Translations under genes and position numbers: made by a program
Source: Mycetocola lacteus
Lineage (GTDB): Bacteria > Actinomycetota > Actinomycetes > Actinomycetales > Microbacteriaceae
Reading direction: 5' to 3'
Length of the DNA stretch: 64,000 nucleotides
Assembly (NCBI RefSeq): GCF_003667575.1
Contig: NZ_RCUY01000002.1
Span: 434,001 to 498,000, forward strand
Shown: piece after piece, positions 34,402-43,227 of the stretch
Numbering within the stretch: position 1 is the first letter of the stretch
Layout: each line of letters opens with the position of its first letter
The notes under the pieces: generated by a model
Told to the model about the DNA's origin: nothing
The model's database searches: none
Seen by the model: only the letters and a program-made list of their open reading frames with translations

Positions 34402-35321
34402 CGGTTCATCTCCTCGGTAACGGGGTAGGCAACGTAGGCGAAGCGGGTCGAATCCGGAGCCCAGCTGTGCACGTTGATCGTGCCCTGCCCGCCAAACAGC
34501 GACACCACGGTGCGGGTGTGGGCGGGATCCAGCTCGGGGGTAGATAGGCGAAGCTCAACGGGCAGGTTTGCCGGGTGGCCGAGGGTTCCGGCGGGGTAGC
34601 TCAGGTACACCAGCCGGGTGCCGTCCGGAGAGATATGCGGGAACCAGTTCACGCGCTCGTCGAAGGTCAGCTGGGTGATGTCGGTCCCATCGGCGCCCAT
34701 CCGGAACAGCTGCGAGTGCCCGGGGATCGTGGAGGCCCGCTCGGAGTTGAAGTACACATATGCCCCGCTCGGATCGTATTCGGATCCATCGTGCGGAGCC
34801 GCGGCCGTGGTCAGCGCGTCAATCGCGCCGGTCGCCACATCCGCGATGAGGACGTTGTAGTCCTCGATTCCCCGGGCGGGCAGGGACCCGATAAACGCGA
34901 GGGTTTGTCCATCCGGGGAGATGCCGTGCAGATAGTGCATCGGGACGCCGTCACCCGGGTGGGTCACCCGCCGCGCGGGTCCGCCGGGCAGCGGCACCTC
35001 GTAGAGGTGGCCGTCCTCGGAGGACGCATAGAGGAACCGGCCATCTGCCGAAAGCACATGGTCATTATTGGAATCGGTGAGCTCCCCGGTGTCCAGACGT
35101 TCCAGTTCGCCACCGGTGGGCGCGATCCGGTACAGCAGGCCGTCGCGGTTGAGGATTAGCCAGTCGCCGTCCACGCTCCAGTTCGGAGCTTCGATCACGG
35201 CCTCATTTTCGCGATAGACCAGCTCATCCAGGCCGGTATCCACATGGAAAACGCGCAGTTCGGCGTGCTGTCCGGGCAGGAGCTGCCGCCAGGAGGATGT
35301 GGAGGTCACGGGAGTGCTCAT
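34398..35321 (-). CDS. TolB-like beta-propeller protein, paralogue A
   Basis: 307 residues. Same blades as the neighbour: APNWSVDGDWLILNRDGLLYRIA, NNDHVLSADGRFLYASSEDGHLYEVP, VPMHYLHGISPDGQ and FDERVNWFPHISPDGTRLVYLSYPAGTLGHP. It lacks the 60-residue insertion. ATG 35321 has TAGGGT six bases upstream and is probably leaderless; the second copy is coupled by overlap. It diverges from purC. Confidence 0.78.
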   Translation of the reverse strand: MSTPVTSTSSWRQLLPGQHAELRVFHVDTGLDELVYRENEAVIEAPNWSVDGDWLILNRDGLLYRIAPTGGELERLDTGELTDSNNDHVLSADGRFLYASSEDGHLYEVPLPGGPARRVTHPGDGVPMHYLHGISPDGQTLAFIGSLPARGIEDYNVLIADVATGAIDALTTAAAPHDGSEYDPSGAYVYFNSERASTIPGHSQLFRMGADGTDITQLTFDERVNWFPHISPDGTRLVYLSYPAGTLGHPANLPVELRLSTPELDPAHTRTVVSLFGGQGTINVHSWAPDSTRFAYVAYPVTEEMNR

Positions 35322-35333
35322 GCATTGACCCTA
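35322..35333 (-). promoter_or_regulatory. -10 element of leaderless propeller gene
   Basis: TAGGGT, CAATGC, then ATG on the minus strand. Confidence 0.55.
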
Positions 35334-35419
35334 CTCCGCAGAAGCCGCCCGCGCAGGAAGCCCGCGGTGGGACCGCTGAGCGAATTCCCGGCCCGGTTTT
35401 TGAGACACGCCCGATACCC

Positions 35420-35431
35420 CATAATGGAGGC
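35420..35431 (+). promoter_or_regulatory. -10 element of purC
   Basis: CATAAT (35420-35425), GGAGGC, then GTG. The GGAGG is only one base from the start codon, too close to act as a Shine-Dalgarno, so a leaderless mRNA is the simpler reading. Confidence 0.5.
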
Positions 35432-36319
35432 GTGAGCGAATATGCAGAGCTGCCCGGATGGACCCACTTCTACTCCGGGAAGGTGCGCGACCTCTACCGT
35501 CCCGCGGGCCTTGCCGAAGGCGCGCCCGCGCCCGAAATCCTGGTGGTTGCCAGCGACCGGGTTAGCGCGTTTGACCACGTCCTCTCCCCCGGGATCCCGG
35601 AAAAGGGTGAGCTGCTGACGAGCCTGAGCAACTGGTGGTTCGAGCGGCTGGACTTCGTGCCCAACCACCTGCTGCCGTTGGGCGATGACCTGCCCGCGCC
35701 GGTGGCCGCCCGCGCGATGCGCGCCAAGTCGCTGGACATGTTCCCGATCGAGGCCGTGGTGCGCGGCTACCTCACCGGTTCCGGCTGGGCCGAGTATCAG
35801 GTAAGCCAGAGCGTATGCGGCATCCCGCTGCCCGCGGGTCTGCACAACGGTGATCGTCTGCCCGAACCCCTCTACACCCCGGCGTTCAAGGCGCAGCTGG
35901 GCGAGCACGATGAGAACATCACCTTTGAGCGCAGCATCGAGCTGGTGGGCACCGAGGATGCCACCGCCCTGCGCGATCTGTCCCTGGAGATTTTCCGCCG
36001 CGCCTCGGCCATCGCCGAGGAGCGCGGGGTGATCCTCGCCGACACCAAGTTTGAGTTCGGCCGCGACCCCCAAACCGGCGCGATCACCATCGCCGATGAG
36101 GTCCTGACCTCCGACTCGTCCCGCTACTGGGACGCCGACATCTACGCATCCGAGACCGATCCGGCCGCACGGATGGCGAGCTTCGATAAGCAGATCGTGC
36201 GCGACTGGCTTGCGGCCAACTGGGACAAGACCGGTACCCCACCCGAGCTGCCCCTCGACATTCGCGAGCGCACCGCCGCCCGCTACCGCGAGCTGCTGGA
36301 GCGCCTGCGCGGGGCCTAA
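35432..36319 (+). CDS. purC: SAICAR synthetase (phosphoribosylaminoimidazole-succinocarboxamide synthase)
   Basis: 295 residues from GTG 35432, set by homology: ELPGWTHFYSGKVRDLY is the expected start of the protein. Later motifs VVASDRVSAFDHVL, FPIEAVVRGYLTGSGWAEY, GILADTKFEFGRD-like GVILADTKFEFG and ADEVLTSDSSRYW are all present. It converts CAIR and aspartate to SAICAR in purine synthesis. The propeller genes diverge from it. A strong terminator follows. Confidence 0.96.
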   Translation: MSEYAELPGWTHFYSGKVRDLYRPAGLAEGAPAPEILVVASDRVSAFDHVLSPGIPEKGELLTSLSNWWFERLDFVPNHLLPLGDDLPAPVAARAMRAKSLDMFPIEAVVRGYLTGSGWAEYQVSQSVCGIPLPAGLHNGDRLPEPLYTPAFKAQLGEHDENITFERSIELVGTEDATALRDLSLEIFRRASAIAEERGVILADTKFEFGRDPQTGAITIADEVLTSDSSRYWDADIYASETDPAARMASFDKQIVRDWLAANWDKTGTPPELPLDIRERTAARYRELLERLRGA

Positions 36320-36339
36320 CCGTCCAGGCCGCATCACCG

Positions 36340-36374
36340 AGAACCCGGGATCTCCCTGCGAGATCCCGGGTTCT
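36340..36374 (+). terminator. Terminator hairpin after purC
   Basis: Perfect 15-bp stem AGAACCCGGGATCTC / GAGATCCCGGGTTCT with loop CCTGC. Confidence 0.78.
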
Positions 36375-36460
36375 GTGCTGATGCCCTGTTCCAGCCGGGC
36401 CCGGATCGCTACCCTGGACCACAGGGCCGTGCGGGGGTACGGCCGGAAGGAGGGATGCGG

Positions 36461-37756
36461 ATGCCACTGGACCCGTACTTTGAGCGTCAGCTCCGAGAAA
36501 ACCGCGCCGGGACCATTACCGAGATCCGTCAGCGTGTGGTGGAGACCATCCGAGGTCTCCCGCGGCGCACCCTGACGGCGATCCGTGAGCTGCCCGCGCG
36601 CCTGCGCGAAGTCGGCACCGGTCACGGCGCTGGCCGCGGCGCGAGTCCCGGGGCGGGACTCCGCGATCCCGGGGCGGGCCCGGCGGCCGACCCTCACCAC
36701 GCGAGCGCCCCGGCGGAAACGGACGAGGAGTTCGAGGACCCCTGCACCAGCGCGAATCCCGCCCCTGAAGACTCCGGGCCGGAGGCCACCGCACACTGGC
36801 GGGAGATCTCACCAACCAGCGCCCTCGACGCGTTCACCACCGCCAAGGCCCACCGGGTCCCGCGCGGCACCCCCGCCTGGGAGGAGCGTAACGCGCTGCT
36901 CTGGGATCGCAAGCTCCACGGTCGGGTCGGACTCGACGGGCCCGACCTCACCACACGCGAGTTTGTGATTCCGGTTCACGGGTTCCCCGAGGTCCGCGTG
37001 CGCCTCTACCTGCCCGATACCCCCGCGCCCGAGACCGGGTTCCCCGCCGTGCTGGCGTTTTTCGGCGGGGCCTTTCACGTGGGCGGAATCGACTACACCA
37101 GCGTGGACGCGGGATTCCGCCGCCGCACCCAGGATGCCCGCGTCGCCTACCTCGCGGTGGACTACGCTCGCGCGCCGGGCAGCCACTTTCCGACCCCGGT
37201 GGAGCAGGGATATGCGGCGCTCGACTGGCTGTTCACTCAGGCATCAGCGCTGGGCCTGGATCCGAACCGGATCGGCATCACCGGCGCCTCCTCGGGTGGG
37301 AACATCGCCGCCGCGGTGGCCCTGGCCAACCGCGAGCGTGCAGGGCACCCGTTGCGCCTGCAGCTCCTTGAGGTACCGAGTCTTGACCTCACCGGAAAAC
37401 ACATCGACCTGCGTCCGCTGCGCGAGATGCGGGTGCCGCGCGTGCTTGTCGCTCGGGAGTTGCGTGCGATCCGGTCGCGCTATCTGGCCCACCCCGATCA
37501 GGCCCGCACGCAGCTGGCCTCGCCGTTGCACGCCGCCGATCTCGGCGGGCTTCCGGCCGCCCACATCATCATCGCCGAGTACGACACCCTCCGCGGGGAC
37601 GGTGCCGCCTACGCTCGGGCGCTGCGTCGGGCCGGAGTTTCGGCGAGCGCAATCGAATTCCAGGGCGCGACCCACGACGCGGGCATGTATACCGCCGCTG
37701 TGCCGCTCGCCGAGCACTGGCATCTGCACGCGGTCGCGATCCTGCGCACGCTGTAA
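36461..37756 (+). CDS. Alpha/beta hydrolase, hormone-sensitive-lipase type
   Basis: 431 residues from ATG 36461, preferred because AGGAGG lies 7 bases upstream; an ATG six bases earlier touches the ribosome site. The first 130 residues are a low-complexity, Gly/Pro/Arg-rich region. The hydrolase domain starts near 165: FFGGAFHVGG (oxyanion region, replacing the usual HGGG), then GASSGGN with the nucleophile Ser, an Asp in EYDTLRGDG and His in GATHDAGMY. It probably cleaves an ester or lipid. The missing first His of HGGG is a deviation from the family. Confidence 0.82.
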   Translation: MPLDPYFERQLRENRAGTITEIRQRVVETIRGLPRRTLTAIRELPARLREVGTGHGAGRGASPGAGLRDPGAGPAADPHHASAPAETDEEFEDPCTSANPAPEDSGPEATAHWREISPTSALDAFTTAKAHRVPRGTPAWEERNALLWDRKLHGRVGLDGPDLTTREFVIPVHGFPEVRVRLYLPDTPAPETGFPAVLAFFGGAFHVGGIDYTSVDAGFRRRTQDARVAYLAVDYARAPGSHFPTPVEQGYAALDWLFTQASALGLDPNRIGITGASSGGNIAAAVALANRERAGHPLRLQLLEVPSLDLTGKHIDLRPLREMRVPRVLVARELRAIRSRYLAHPDQARTQLASPLHAADLGGLPAAHIIIAEYDTLRGDGAAYARALRRAGVSASAIEFQGATHDAGMYTAAVPLAEHWHLHAVAILRTL

Positions 37757-37770
37757 CCCGATTTGGCTCG

Positions 37771-39192
37771 CTACTCGCAGCGGCTCAGCTCACCGATCTG
37801 CCGGGCCAGGTCGTCCGTCTGATCCGTCATCAGATACTGGGGAAAGGAATTCGCCGAACGGTTGAGATAGTCGCGATCGGCACCCAGATACTTCACCGCA
37901 TACGAGTTGGTGACGCCCTCGTTGAGCTCGCCGGTGATCACCGGCGAGGACGTTCCACAGATCTGACCGATCACGTGGTGGGCGATCTCGTGCCGGATGG
38001 TGTCGAGGAAGGTCGGCTCGGTGAGGTTGGCCGGATAGCCACCAAACCCCGGATTCACGTAGATCCGATCCGGGGTTGCCCGGCAGTACGAGGCCACCAC
38101 GTGGGTGATGTCGGTGCCCGGCGCGCTCACACAGTTGGCATAGATCGAGTCGTAGTTGAAGTCCAGTAGCAGGCCAAATTCGGCGGCCAGATCGGCGGCC
38201 GACTGCGCGTACGACCCCTGGTCATCGCGTTGGGCGGGGCGCTCCCGGACGGCCTTCTCGGCCGCCGCGCGGTCCTCGGTCATCTTGGTGGCCGAACCGT
38301 CGGACTCGTACACCGAACCGTCGGCGTTGGTCACCCTGATCGTGACACCGAGGTCTTCCCCGGCCAGGAACTTTCGCTCCACCTCGGTGAGTTCGTCATC
38401 CTTGATCCGGATTTCGGCGTCCAGCTCGTACTGGTTGGTGCTCGCCTTACTCAGCACCGGGTCGGTCATGAAGCGCAGCGCGGCCTTCTTATCCGCGAGG
38501 ATCGTCAGGAAGTCACGCACATAGCCGAGCCCGGCGTCGGTACGCGGCACGATCGTGAAGATCGAACCGTCGCTGAGCCGGTTCGAATACTCGTCATACA
38601 TCGCGACAGTGCGGTCCTGGAGCGCGGGCATGCCCGGACGCTCCGCCAGGGTGTAGGTGGGGACCTTGCCGGCCTGGCTGTTCTGCGCCCCCAGGTTTCC
38701 CACGGCCGACTGTAGGAGGGCTGAGCCGATAAACGGCAGTGCGATCAGGAGGGCGATCACCGCCAGGGTCACGACCAGACCAATAATCCAGCCGCGCTTC
38801 TTTCGGCTGGGACCCGGGCCCTGGGGATAGCCATACCCGCCGGGAGGCGGGGCGAGCGCGGGCGGTCCCGACCCCTGGGGGCCGCGGCCCACCGGAAATA
38901 GGGAACGGGAGGTCCCGTACGATCCCGAGGTTCCATAGCCCGCCTGCCCGGCCGGGCCTCCGGCCTGCGGCGCATGGGGCTGTCCGTAGAGGGGGGCAGC
39001 GGGACCGCCAGGACCGGATGGCGCACCCGTGGGATACGGCTGTGGCTGCGGATACGGCTGTCCGTTTGGTGCCGGTTGCAACCTAGGCTGCGGTTCTGCC
39101 GGCCCGGCCTGCCCCCCGGATTCTGGCTGCGAATTCGGGTTCGGCTGCGGATTTGGCTGCGCCGGCGGCTTCCAACGATCGTTTTCAGACAT
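37771..39192 (-). CDS. Membrane-anchored zinc-metallopeptidase-like protein (HExxH) with Pro/Gln-rich cytoplasmic tail
   Basis: 473 residues from ATG 39192 (GGGGGAAG upstream), not the longer frame. Residues 1-135 are disordered and rich in Pro, Gln and Gly; one helix (KKRGWIIGLVVTLAVIALLIALPFIG) crosses the membrane. The external part has HEIAHH at about 401-406 and GELNEG (Glu422 or 425) that could be the third zinc ligand. Several cysteines, for example NCVSAPG, ASYCRA and QICGT, suggest disulfides. Similar actinobacterial proteins have an unclear role. Proteolysis is inferred. Confidence 0.68.
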   Translation of the reverse strand: MSENDRWKPPAQPNPQPNPNSQPESGGQAGPAEPQPRLQPAPNGQPYPQPQPYPTGAPSGPGGPAAPLYGQPHAPQAGGPAGQAGYGTSGSYGTSRSLFPVGRGPQGSGPPALAPPPGGYGYPQGPGPSRKKRGWIIGLVVTLAVIALLIALPFIGSALLQSAVGNLGAQNSQAGKVPTYTLAERPGMPALQDRTVAMYDEYSNRLSDGSIFTIVPRTDAGLGYVRDFLTILADKKAALRFMTDPVLSKASTNQYELDAEIRIKDDELTEVERKFLAGEDLGVTIRVTNADGSVYESDGSATKMTEDRAAAEKAVRERPAQRDDQGSYAQSAADLAAEFGLLLDFNYDSIYANCVSAPGTDITHVVASYCRATPDRIYVNPGFGGYPANLTEPTFLDTIRHEIAHHVIGQICGTSSPVITGELNEGVTNSYAVKYLGADRDYLNRSANSFPQYLMTDQTDDLARQIGELSRCE

Positions 39193-39447
39193 TTTGGTCT
39201 TCCCCCATCTCCCAACCACATCCGGTCGAGAGTCATTCATTCCCACCGCAACGCTATCAAGCCCAACGAATCTCCGGAAAACTTACCGTCGTATCCGCCC
39301 ATCGGCCGTCCGATTCTCGGGGTGATCAGCCCCCGAAAACATGCGGCATCCTTCGGAGTGTCATGCGCACCGGCCGGTGGCAAATTTCTTGCGAATCGCC
39401 CACTAGACTGAATGCGTATCCGCCCCCTGACTCACCGGGAGACACTG

Positions 39448-39705
39448 GTGCCAAAAATCATCGTAGAAGTAATGCCGAAGGCCGACCTGCTGGACCCGCA
39501 GGGTAAGGCCGTGGCCGGAGCACTTGGCCGTCTGGGCCACTCCGCCATCACCGACGTGCGCATCGGCAAGCGCTTCGAACTCACCGTCGAGGGTGAGGTC
39601 ACCGAGCAGATTCTCGCCGACGTCGCCACCCTCGCCGACGAGATCTTCTCCAACCAGGTCATCGAGGATGTCACCAGCATCCGCGTGGAAGAGGCCCAGG
39701 CATGA
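39448..39705 (+). CDS. purS: Phosphoribosylformylglycinamidine synthase subunit PurS
   Basis: 85 residues from GTG 39448, with GGGAGA 8 bases upstream. [21 protein letters not shown] and [17 protein letters not shown] are the PurS signatures. It is a small bridging subunit of the FGAM synthase complex PurSQL. The stop overlaps the purQ start by 4 bp. Confidence 0.95.
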   Translation: MPKIIVEVMPKADLLDPQGKAVAGALGRLGHSAITDVRIGKRFELTVEGEVTEQILADVATLADEIFSNQVIEDVTSIRVEEAQA

Positions 39706-40403
39706 CCCACCGGATCGGTGTGGTCACCTTCCCCGGTTCGCTGGATGATCGTGACGCTCAGCGCGCGATCCGCATCGCCGGTGCCGAGCCGGTAGCTCTC
39801 TGGCACGCCGACCACGATCTGCAGGGCGTGGACGCGATCGTTCTGCCCGGTGGGTTCAGCTACGGCGACTACCTGCGTGCGGGTGCAATTGCCGCGCGGG
39901 CGCCGATCATGACCGAGGTTATCTCGGCCGCAAACGCCGGCATGCCGGTGCTGGGAATCTGCAACGGTTTCCAGATGCTGACCGAGGCACACCTGCTGCC
40001 CGGCGGCCTGATCCGCAACGAAAAGGGTAACTTCATTCGTCGCGACCAGGGCCTGATCGTGGAGTCCACCGACACCGCCTGGTCCAACGCCTTCACCCAG
40101 GGCCAGGAAATCATCATCCCGTTGAAGAACGGTGAGGGTGGTTTCATCGCCTCGAACGAGGAGCTTGATCGTCTGGAGGGCGAGGGCCGCGTGGTCTTCC
40201 GCTATTCCGGGGTCAACCCCAACGGGTCGATGCGCGACATCGCCGGCATCAGCAACGCCGCAGGCAACGTGGTGGGCCTGATGCCGCACCCCGAGCACGC
40301 AGTGGAGCCCGGCTTCGGCCCGGACACCGCGGACGCCATGCGTTCGGGAACCGACGGCCTGGCCTTCTTCACCTCGGCCCTCACGGCCCTGCTGGCGGTC
40401 TAA
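39702..40403 (+). CDS. purQ: Phosphoribosylformylglycinamidine synthase subunit PurQ (glutaminase)
   Basis: 233 residues, class I glutamine amidotransferase. [32 protein letters not shown], catalytic Cys in [10 protein letters not shown], and [11 protein letters not shown] with the His-Glu pair. It supplies ammonia to PurL. Coupled to purS, terminator 14 bp after the stop. Confidence 0.96.
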   Translation: MTHRIGVVTFPGSLDDRDAQRAIRIAGAEPVALWHADHDLQGVDAIVLPGGFSYGDYLRAGAIAARAPIMTEVISAANAGMPVLGICNGFQMLTEAHLLPGGLIRNEKGNFIRRDQGLIVESTDTAWSNAFTQGQEIIIPLKNGEGGFIASNEELDRLEGEGRVVFRYSGVNPNGSMRDIAGISNAAGNVVGLMPHPEHAVEPGFGPDTADAMRSGTDGLAFFTSALTALLAV

Positions 40404-40417
40404 CCGTCACACTCATT

Positions 40418-40457
40418 CGGCCCGCCCGGATTCGCTTTCGCGAGTCCCGGCGGGCCG
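40418..40457 (+). terminator. Terminator hairpin after purQ
   Basis: Stem CGGCCCGCC...GGCGGGCCG, extended inward by GGATTCG / CGAGTCC with one mismatch and one wobble; loop CTTTCG; then TTGTGGTTT. Confidence 0.78.
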
Positions 40458-40470
40458 TTGTGGTTTCGGT

Positions 40471-41532
40471 TCAGCGTTCGAGGGTGCGTTTATCAATCAT
40501 CGCGGCCCGAGTCACGGCGGCGGCAATAGCGAGCAGGGCCACAAGTGCGAGTAGGGCCAACGCACGAGTACCGGACACGGCAAACGGAGTCGCGGCTGGG
40601 AACCCGGTCCCCAAGACACCGCTCGCAGCGCGCACAACAACACTGGGCACATAGCGAATTGCGGTTTCGGGCAGCGCACCGGAAAGCTGCGCGATCCTCA
40701 CGGCCACATCTCCCACCACCACAACCAGAGCCATCATCCCCAACAGAAGGGGGCGCAGTGCCCTGAGTGCCAGCCCGTGAATCAGCGCACCCAGAGCCGC
40801 ACCGATCACGGTGATAATCGCGGTGACCAGCACCATCCGCATTCCGATCACCAGCAGGTGTTCGCCGACAAGCCAGAGTGATGCCCCAAACAGGGTCAAC
40901 ACAACCGTCGAGGCAACAAACGCCGCCACGATCAGGGATACCCCCAGTACTACGCCGGCACCTGCGCCCAGAACAATGCGGGCGATCACCACGCTGCGCG
41001 GATCGGCCACCGCGCATACCCGCTCTGAAATACGCACCGACCGGTCGCGAACCTCGGCACGCGCGTGCAGGTGCTCCTCGCGGGCGGCGGCCGATTCGGC
41101 ACGAATCAGTCGAGAATCGGCCAGGCTCCCGCGACGAATCTGGGCCGCCGCCGGTGACGCCGCCGCGGCGCTCATCTGGGGCTCCTGAACCGGCAGCACT
41201 CGTGCGGTATCAGGCTGCCCATGTGCTGAACGCCGACGAGCAGTCCGCGGGTCCCCGATCAGCACACCCCACACCAGTGCCGGGAGGGCCAGTATTCCGG
41301 CACCGGCCAAATACAGAGAGTGCACCACCTGTGGATCATCGAGGCTCAGGTCGGGCGGAACCGGGTTGTCCTGGGCGATCAACCCGGACACGATTGCCGG
41401 GACCGCGGCAGCCAACGCTGCCAGAAGCATGGCCACACCGAGGATCCATCGACTGGTCCGCGCATGCCATACCCGTGCGGCCTCAATTTGGGCCACCCTC
41501 ACCCAGCCATGTCCGAATCCTGATGCCGCCAT
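40471..41532 (-). CDS. Multi-pass membrane protein, ABC-2-permease-like, function unknown
   Basis: 353 residues from ATG 41532, where AAAGGGA sits 5 bases upstream, rather than the GTG 15 bases earlier. Two helices at the N-terminus (WILGVAMLLAALAAAVPAIVSG and ILALPALVWGVLIGD), a 60-residue cytoplasmic Ala/Arg-rich part, then about five more. No motif identifies it and no ATPase is adjacent. The layout resembles ABC-2-type permeases. Confidence 0.6.
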   Translation of the reverse strand: MAASGFGHGWVRVAQIEAARVWHARTSRWILGVAMLLAALAAAVPAIVSGLIAQDNPVPPDLSLDDPQVVHSLYLAGAGILALPALVWGVLIGDPRTARRRSAHGQPDTARVLPVQEPQMSAAAASPAAAQIRRGSLADSRLIRAESAAAREEHLHARAEVRDRSVRISERVCAVADPRSVVIARIVLGAGAGVVLGVSLIVAAFVASTVVLTLFGASLWLVGEHLLVIGMRMVLVTAIITVIGAALGALIHGLALRALRPLLLGMMALVVVVGDVAVRIAQLSGALPETAIRYVPSVVVRAASGVLGTGFPAATPFAVSGTRALALLALVALLAIAAAVTRAAMIDKRTLER

Positions 41533-41630
41533 GTACGTCCCTTTCACCGGGCGATTCCCGCTCCCTCCCTAGAGTGCGGCCTGCCTCGAATCGCTGCAAG
41601 CGCGCAGCACACGCAACGCAAATTCCCCAG

Positions 41631-42728
41631 TTAATTCACAACTGACGCGGGGCGATCTCGCAACATCCCGTGCGAAACCAGACGCTTATCGGCCACCGAG
41701 CTTCCGGCGAGCGCATCGGCCAGTCCGCGACGATCCCGGGTAGCCCAGACCCCAATGATCGAGGCCAGCACAAAGAACGGCAGGATCACCGCGGTCACCG
41801 GCGTCTCAATCGTGGTGAGGGCCACATACCCGCCGAGACCAAAGACAAAACGGAGCAGTCGCGAGAGAATCGCGGGCACCCGGTGGTAGACCGGTGCCAA
41901 CATCACCGCGGATTCTCCTACCGTCACACCACCGATCATCACGCAGAGGAACTGGATGGCAATCGGGATCAGGCCCACCAACACCTCGGTCTGAGTGGTG
42001 GCAGCAAGCTCGACCCCGGATTGTCCCAGAGCGGTCGCCCGATAGGCACGGACCAACAGGACGAGCCCGCCTCCCAACAGGCCAAGGAAGAGGAGGTCAC
42101 AGATGAAACCGAGGAACCTGCGTCCGGCGGTGACCGGCCGCGGCTCGCGTTGGCGCACCTCCTCGCGCCGGGCGAAGCCCACAAAGACAAATGCGAGCAG
42201 GGATCCCACCAGGGCACCCAGGGTGTTGGTGGCCAGATCGCCCACGTCAAATACCCGGTAGGGACGCGGGAACAGGCCCCAAACGGCGGTCAGCTGGGTG
42301 GTTTCAATCAGCAGCGACAGCGCGAATCCCGACAGCGTGGCCACGAAGAATCCACGCTGGAACAGGGTACGCATCAGGAAACCAAAGGGGATAAACAGGA
42401 CCACGTTGAGCGCGAGCTGGAGCACCGCGGTGTTGCGAACGAGTTCCTGCACACTCGCATGCGGATAGTTCGCGATGTCGCGGATCCCATCCATGACATC
42501 CAACTGCACACCGCTGGCTCGATAGTCGGCGCTGCTTGGAATCGGCAGGAGTGTGTAGCACCAGATTGCAAGCATGTAAATTAGGAACGCCAGCCAGCCG
42601 ACGCTCCGCCAGAATGAAAGGCCACCCCGCCTGCGGTAGCTTGCCGCGACAAACGGCACAATCAGCACCACGGCGAGCGCGCCACCGGCAAACAGGGCGA
42701 TCAGGGCGGGGGTCAGCAGTTCATTCAC
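41631..42728 (-). CDS. VanZ-family protein fused to an RDD-like domain
   Basis: 365 residues from GTG 42728. Residues 40-185 have the VanZ pattern: WLAFLIYMLAIWCYTLLPIP, LQLALNVVLFIPFGFLMR, LLIETTQL and DVGDLATNTLGALVGSLLA. Residues 205-340 form a second membrane domain with an RDD-type opening (TAGRRFLGFICDLLFLGLLGG). TAGTGT lies six bases before GTG, so it is probably leaderless. VanZ proteins are linked to teicoplanin resistance in Enterococcus; a role here is not known. Confidence 0.8.
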   Translation of the reverse strand: MNELLTPALIALFAGGALAVVLIVPFVAASYRRRGGLSFWRSVGWLAFLIYMLAIWCYTLLPIPSSADYRASGVQLDVMDGIRDIANYPHASVQELVRNTAVLQLALNVVLFIPFGFLMRTLFQRGFFVATLSGFALSLLIETTQLTAVWGLFPRPYRVFDVGDLATNTLGALVGSLLAFVFVGFARREEVRQREPRPVTAGRRFLGFICDLLFLGLLGGGLVLLVRAYRATALGQSGVELAATTQTEVLVGLIPIAIQFLCVMIGGVTVGESAVMLAPVYHRVPAILSRLLRFVFGLGGYVALTTIETPVTAVILPFFVLASIIGVWATRDRRGLADALAGSSVADKRLVSHGMLRDRPASVVN

Positions 42729-42740
42729 CTCGGAACACTA
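42729..42740 (-). promoter_or_regulatory. -10 element of leaderless VanZ-type gene
   Basis: TAGTGT, TCCGAG, then GTG on the minus strand. Confidence 0.55.
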
Positions 42741-42842
42741 ACATCACGCCCAGCCAAAACACGGGTTTTTACCCGGGATTCCGCCCCGGGGATGAGACGG
42801 ATCAGCCTCTGGTTGACCCTCGACTTTTCTGAAAACTCGGAG

Positions 42843-42854
42843 TAGATTCGCGAC
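42843..42854 (+). promoter_or_regulatory. -10 element of leaderless LAETG gene
   Basis: TAGATT, CGCGAC, then ATG on the plus strand. Confidence 0.6.
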
Positions 42855-43130
42855 ATGGGTACAACAACGAACCCCAATCGCGCGATCATCTTCCTACTGA
42901 CGCTGCTGGCGATTCCCGCACTGGCCGGAATCCTCGCTCCGGTGGGCATGGGCGTCCTGCCCGCCGCCGTGCTGCCCTCCGCCGCCGGCACGGGTGCCGC
43001 CCAGCTGGCCGAGACCGGCGCGCAGGGCCTGGCACCAATCATCATTATCGGGGCCATCCTGGTTCTCGCCGGGGTTGCCTTAACGGTTGTACGGATACTC
43101 AAAAACCGCGATCGCAAACCCCAAGATTGA
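42855..43130 (+). CDS. Very small sortase-anchored surface protein (LAETG)
   Basis: 91 residues. A signal peptide (about 1-28), a spacer of only about 20 residues, the sorting motif LAETG at 51-55, a hydrophobic helix (LAPIIIIGAILVLAGVALTVV) and a basic tail KNRDRK. It would leave a peptide of about 25 residues on the wall. Followed after 97 bp by another sortase substrate. The start is leaderless by its TAGATT hexamer. Confidence 0.78.
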   Translation: MGTTTNPNRAIIFLLTLLAIPALAGILAPVGMGVLPAAVLPSAAGTGAAQLAETGAQGLAPIIIIGAILVLAGVALTVVRILKNRDRKPQD

Positions 43131-43227
43131 CCCTCAAATAGGGGTCCTGGTCTGGCTTTCTATTACAATTAGATCTCAGCTTAGGACCCGCCAGACATCC
43201 TTCCAGGGAACAACTTAGGGTTGAAAC

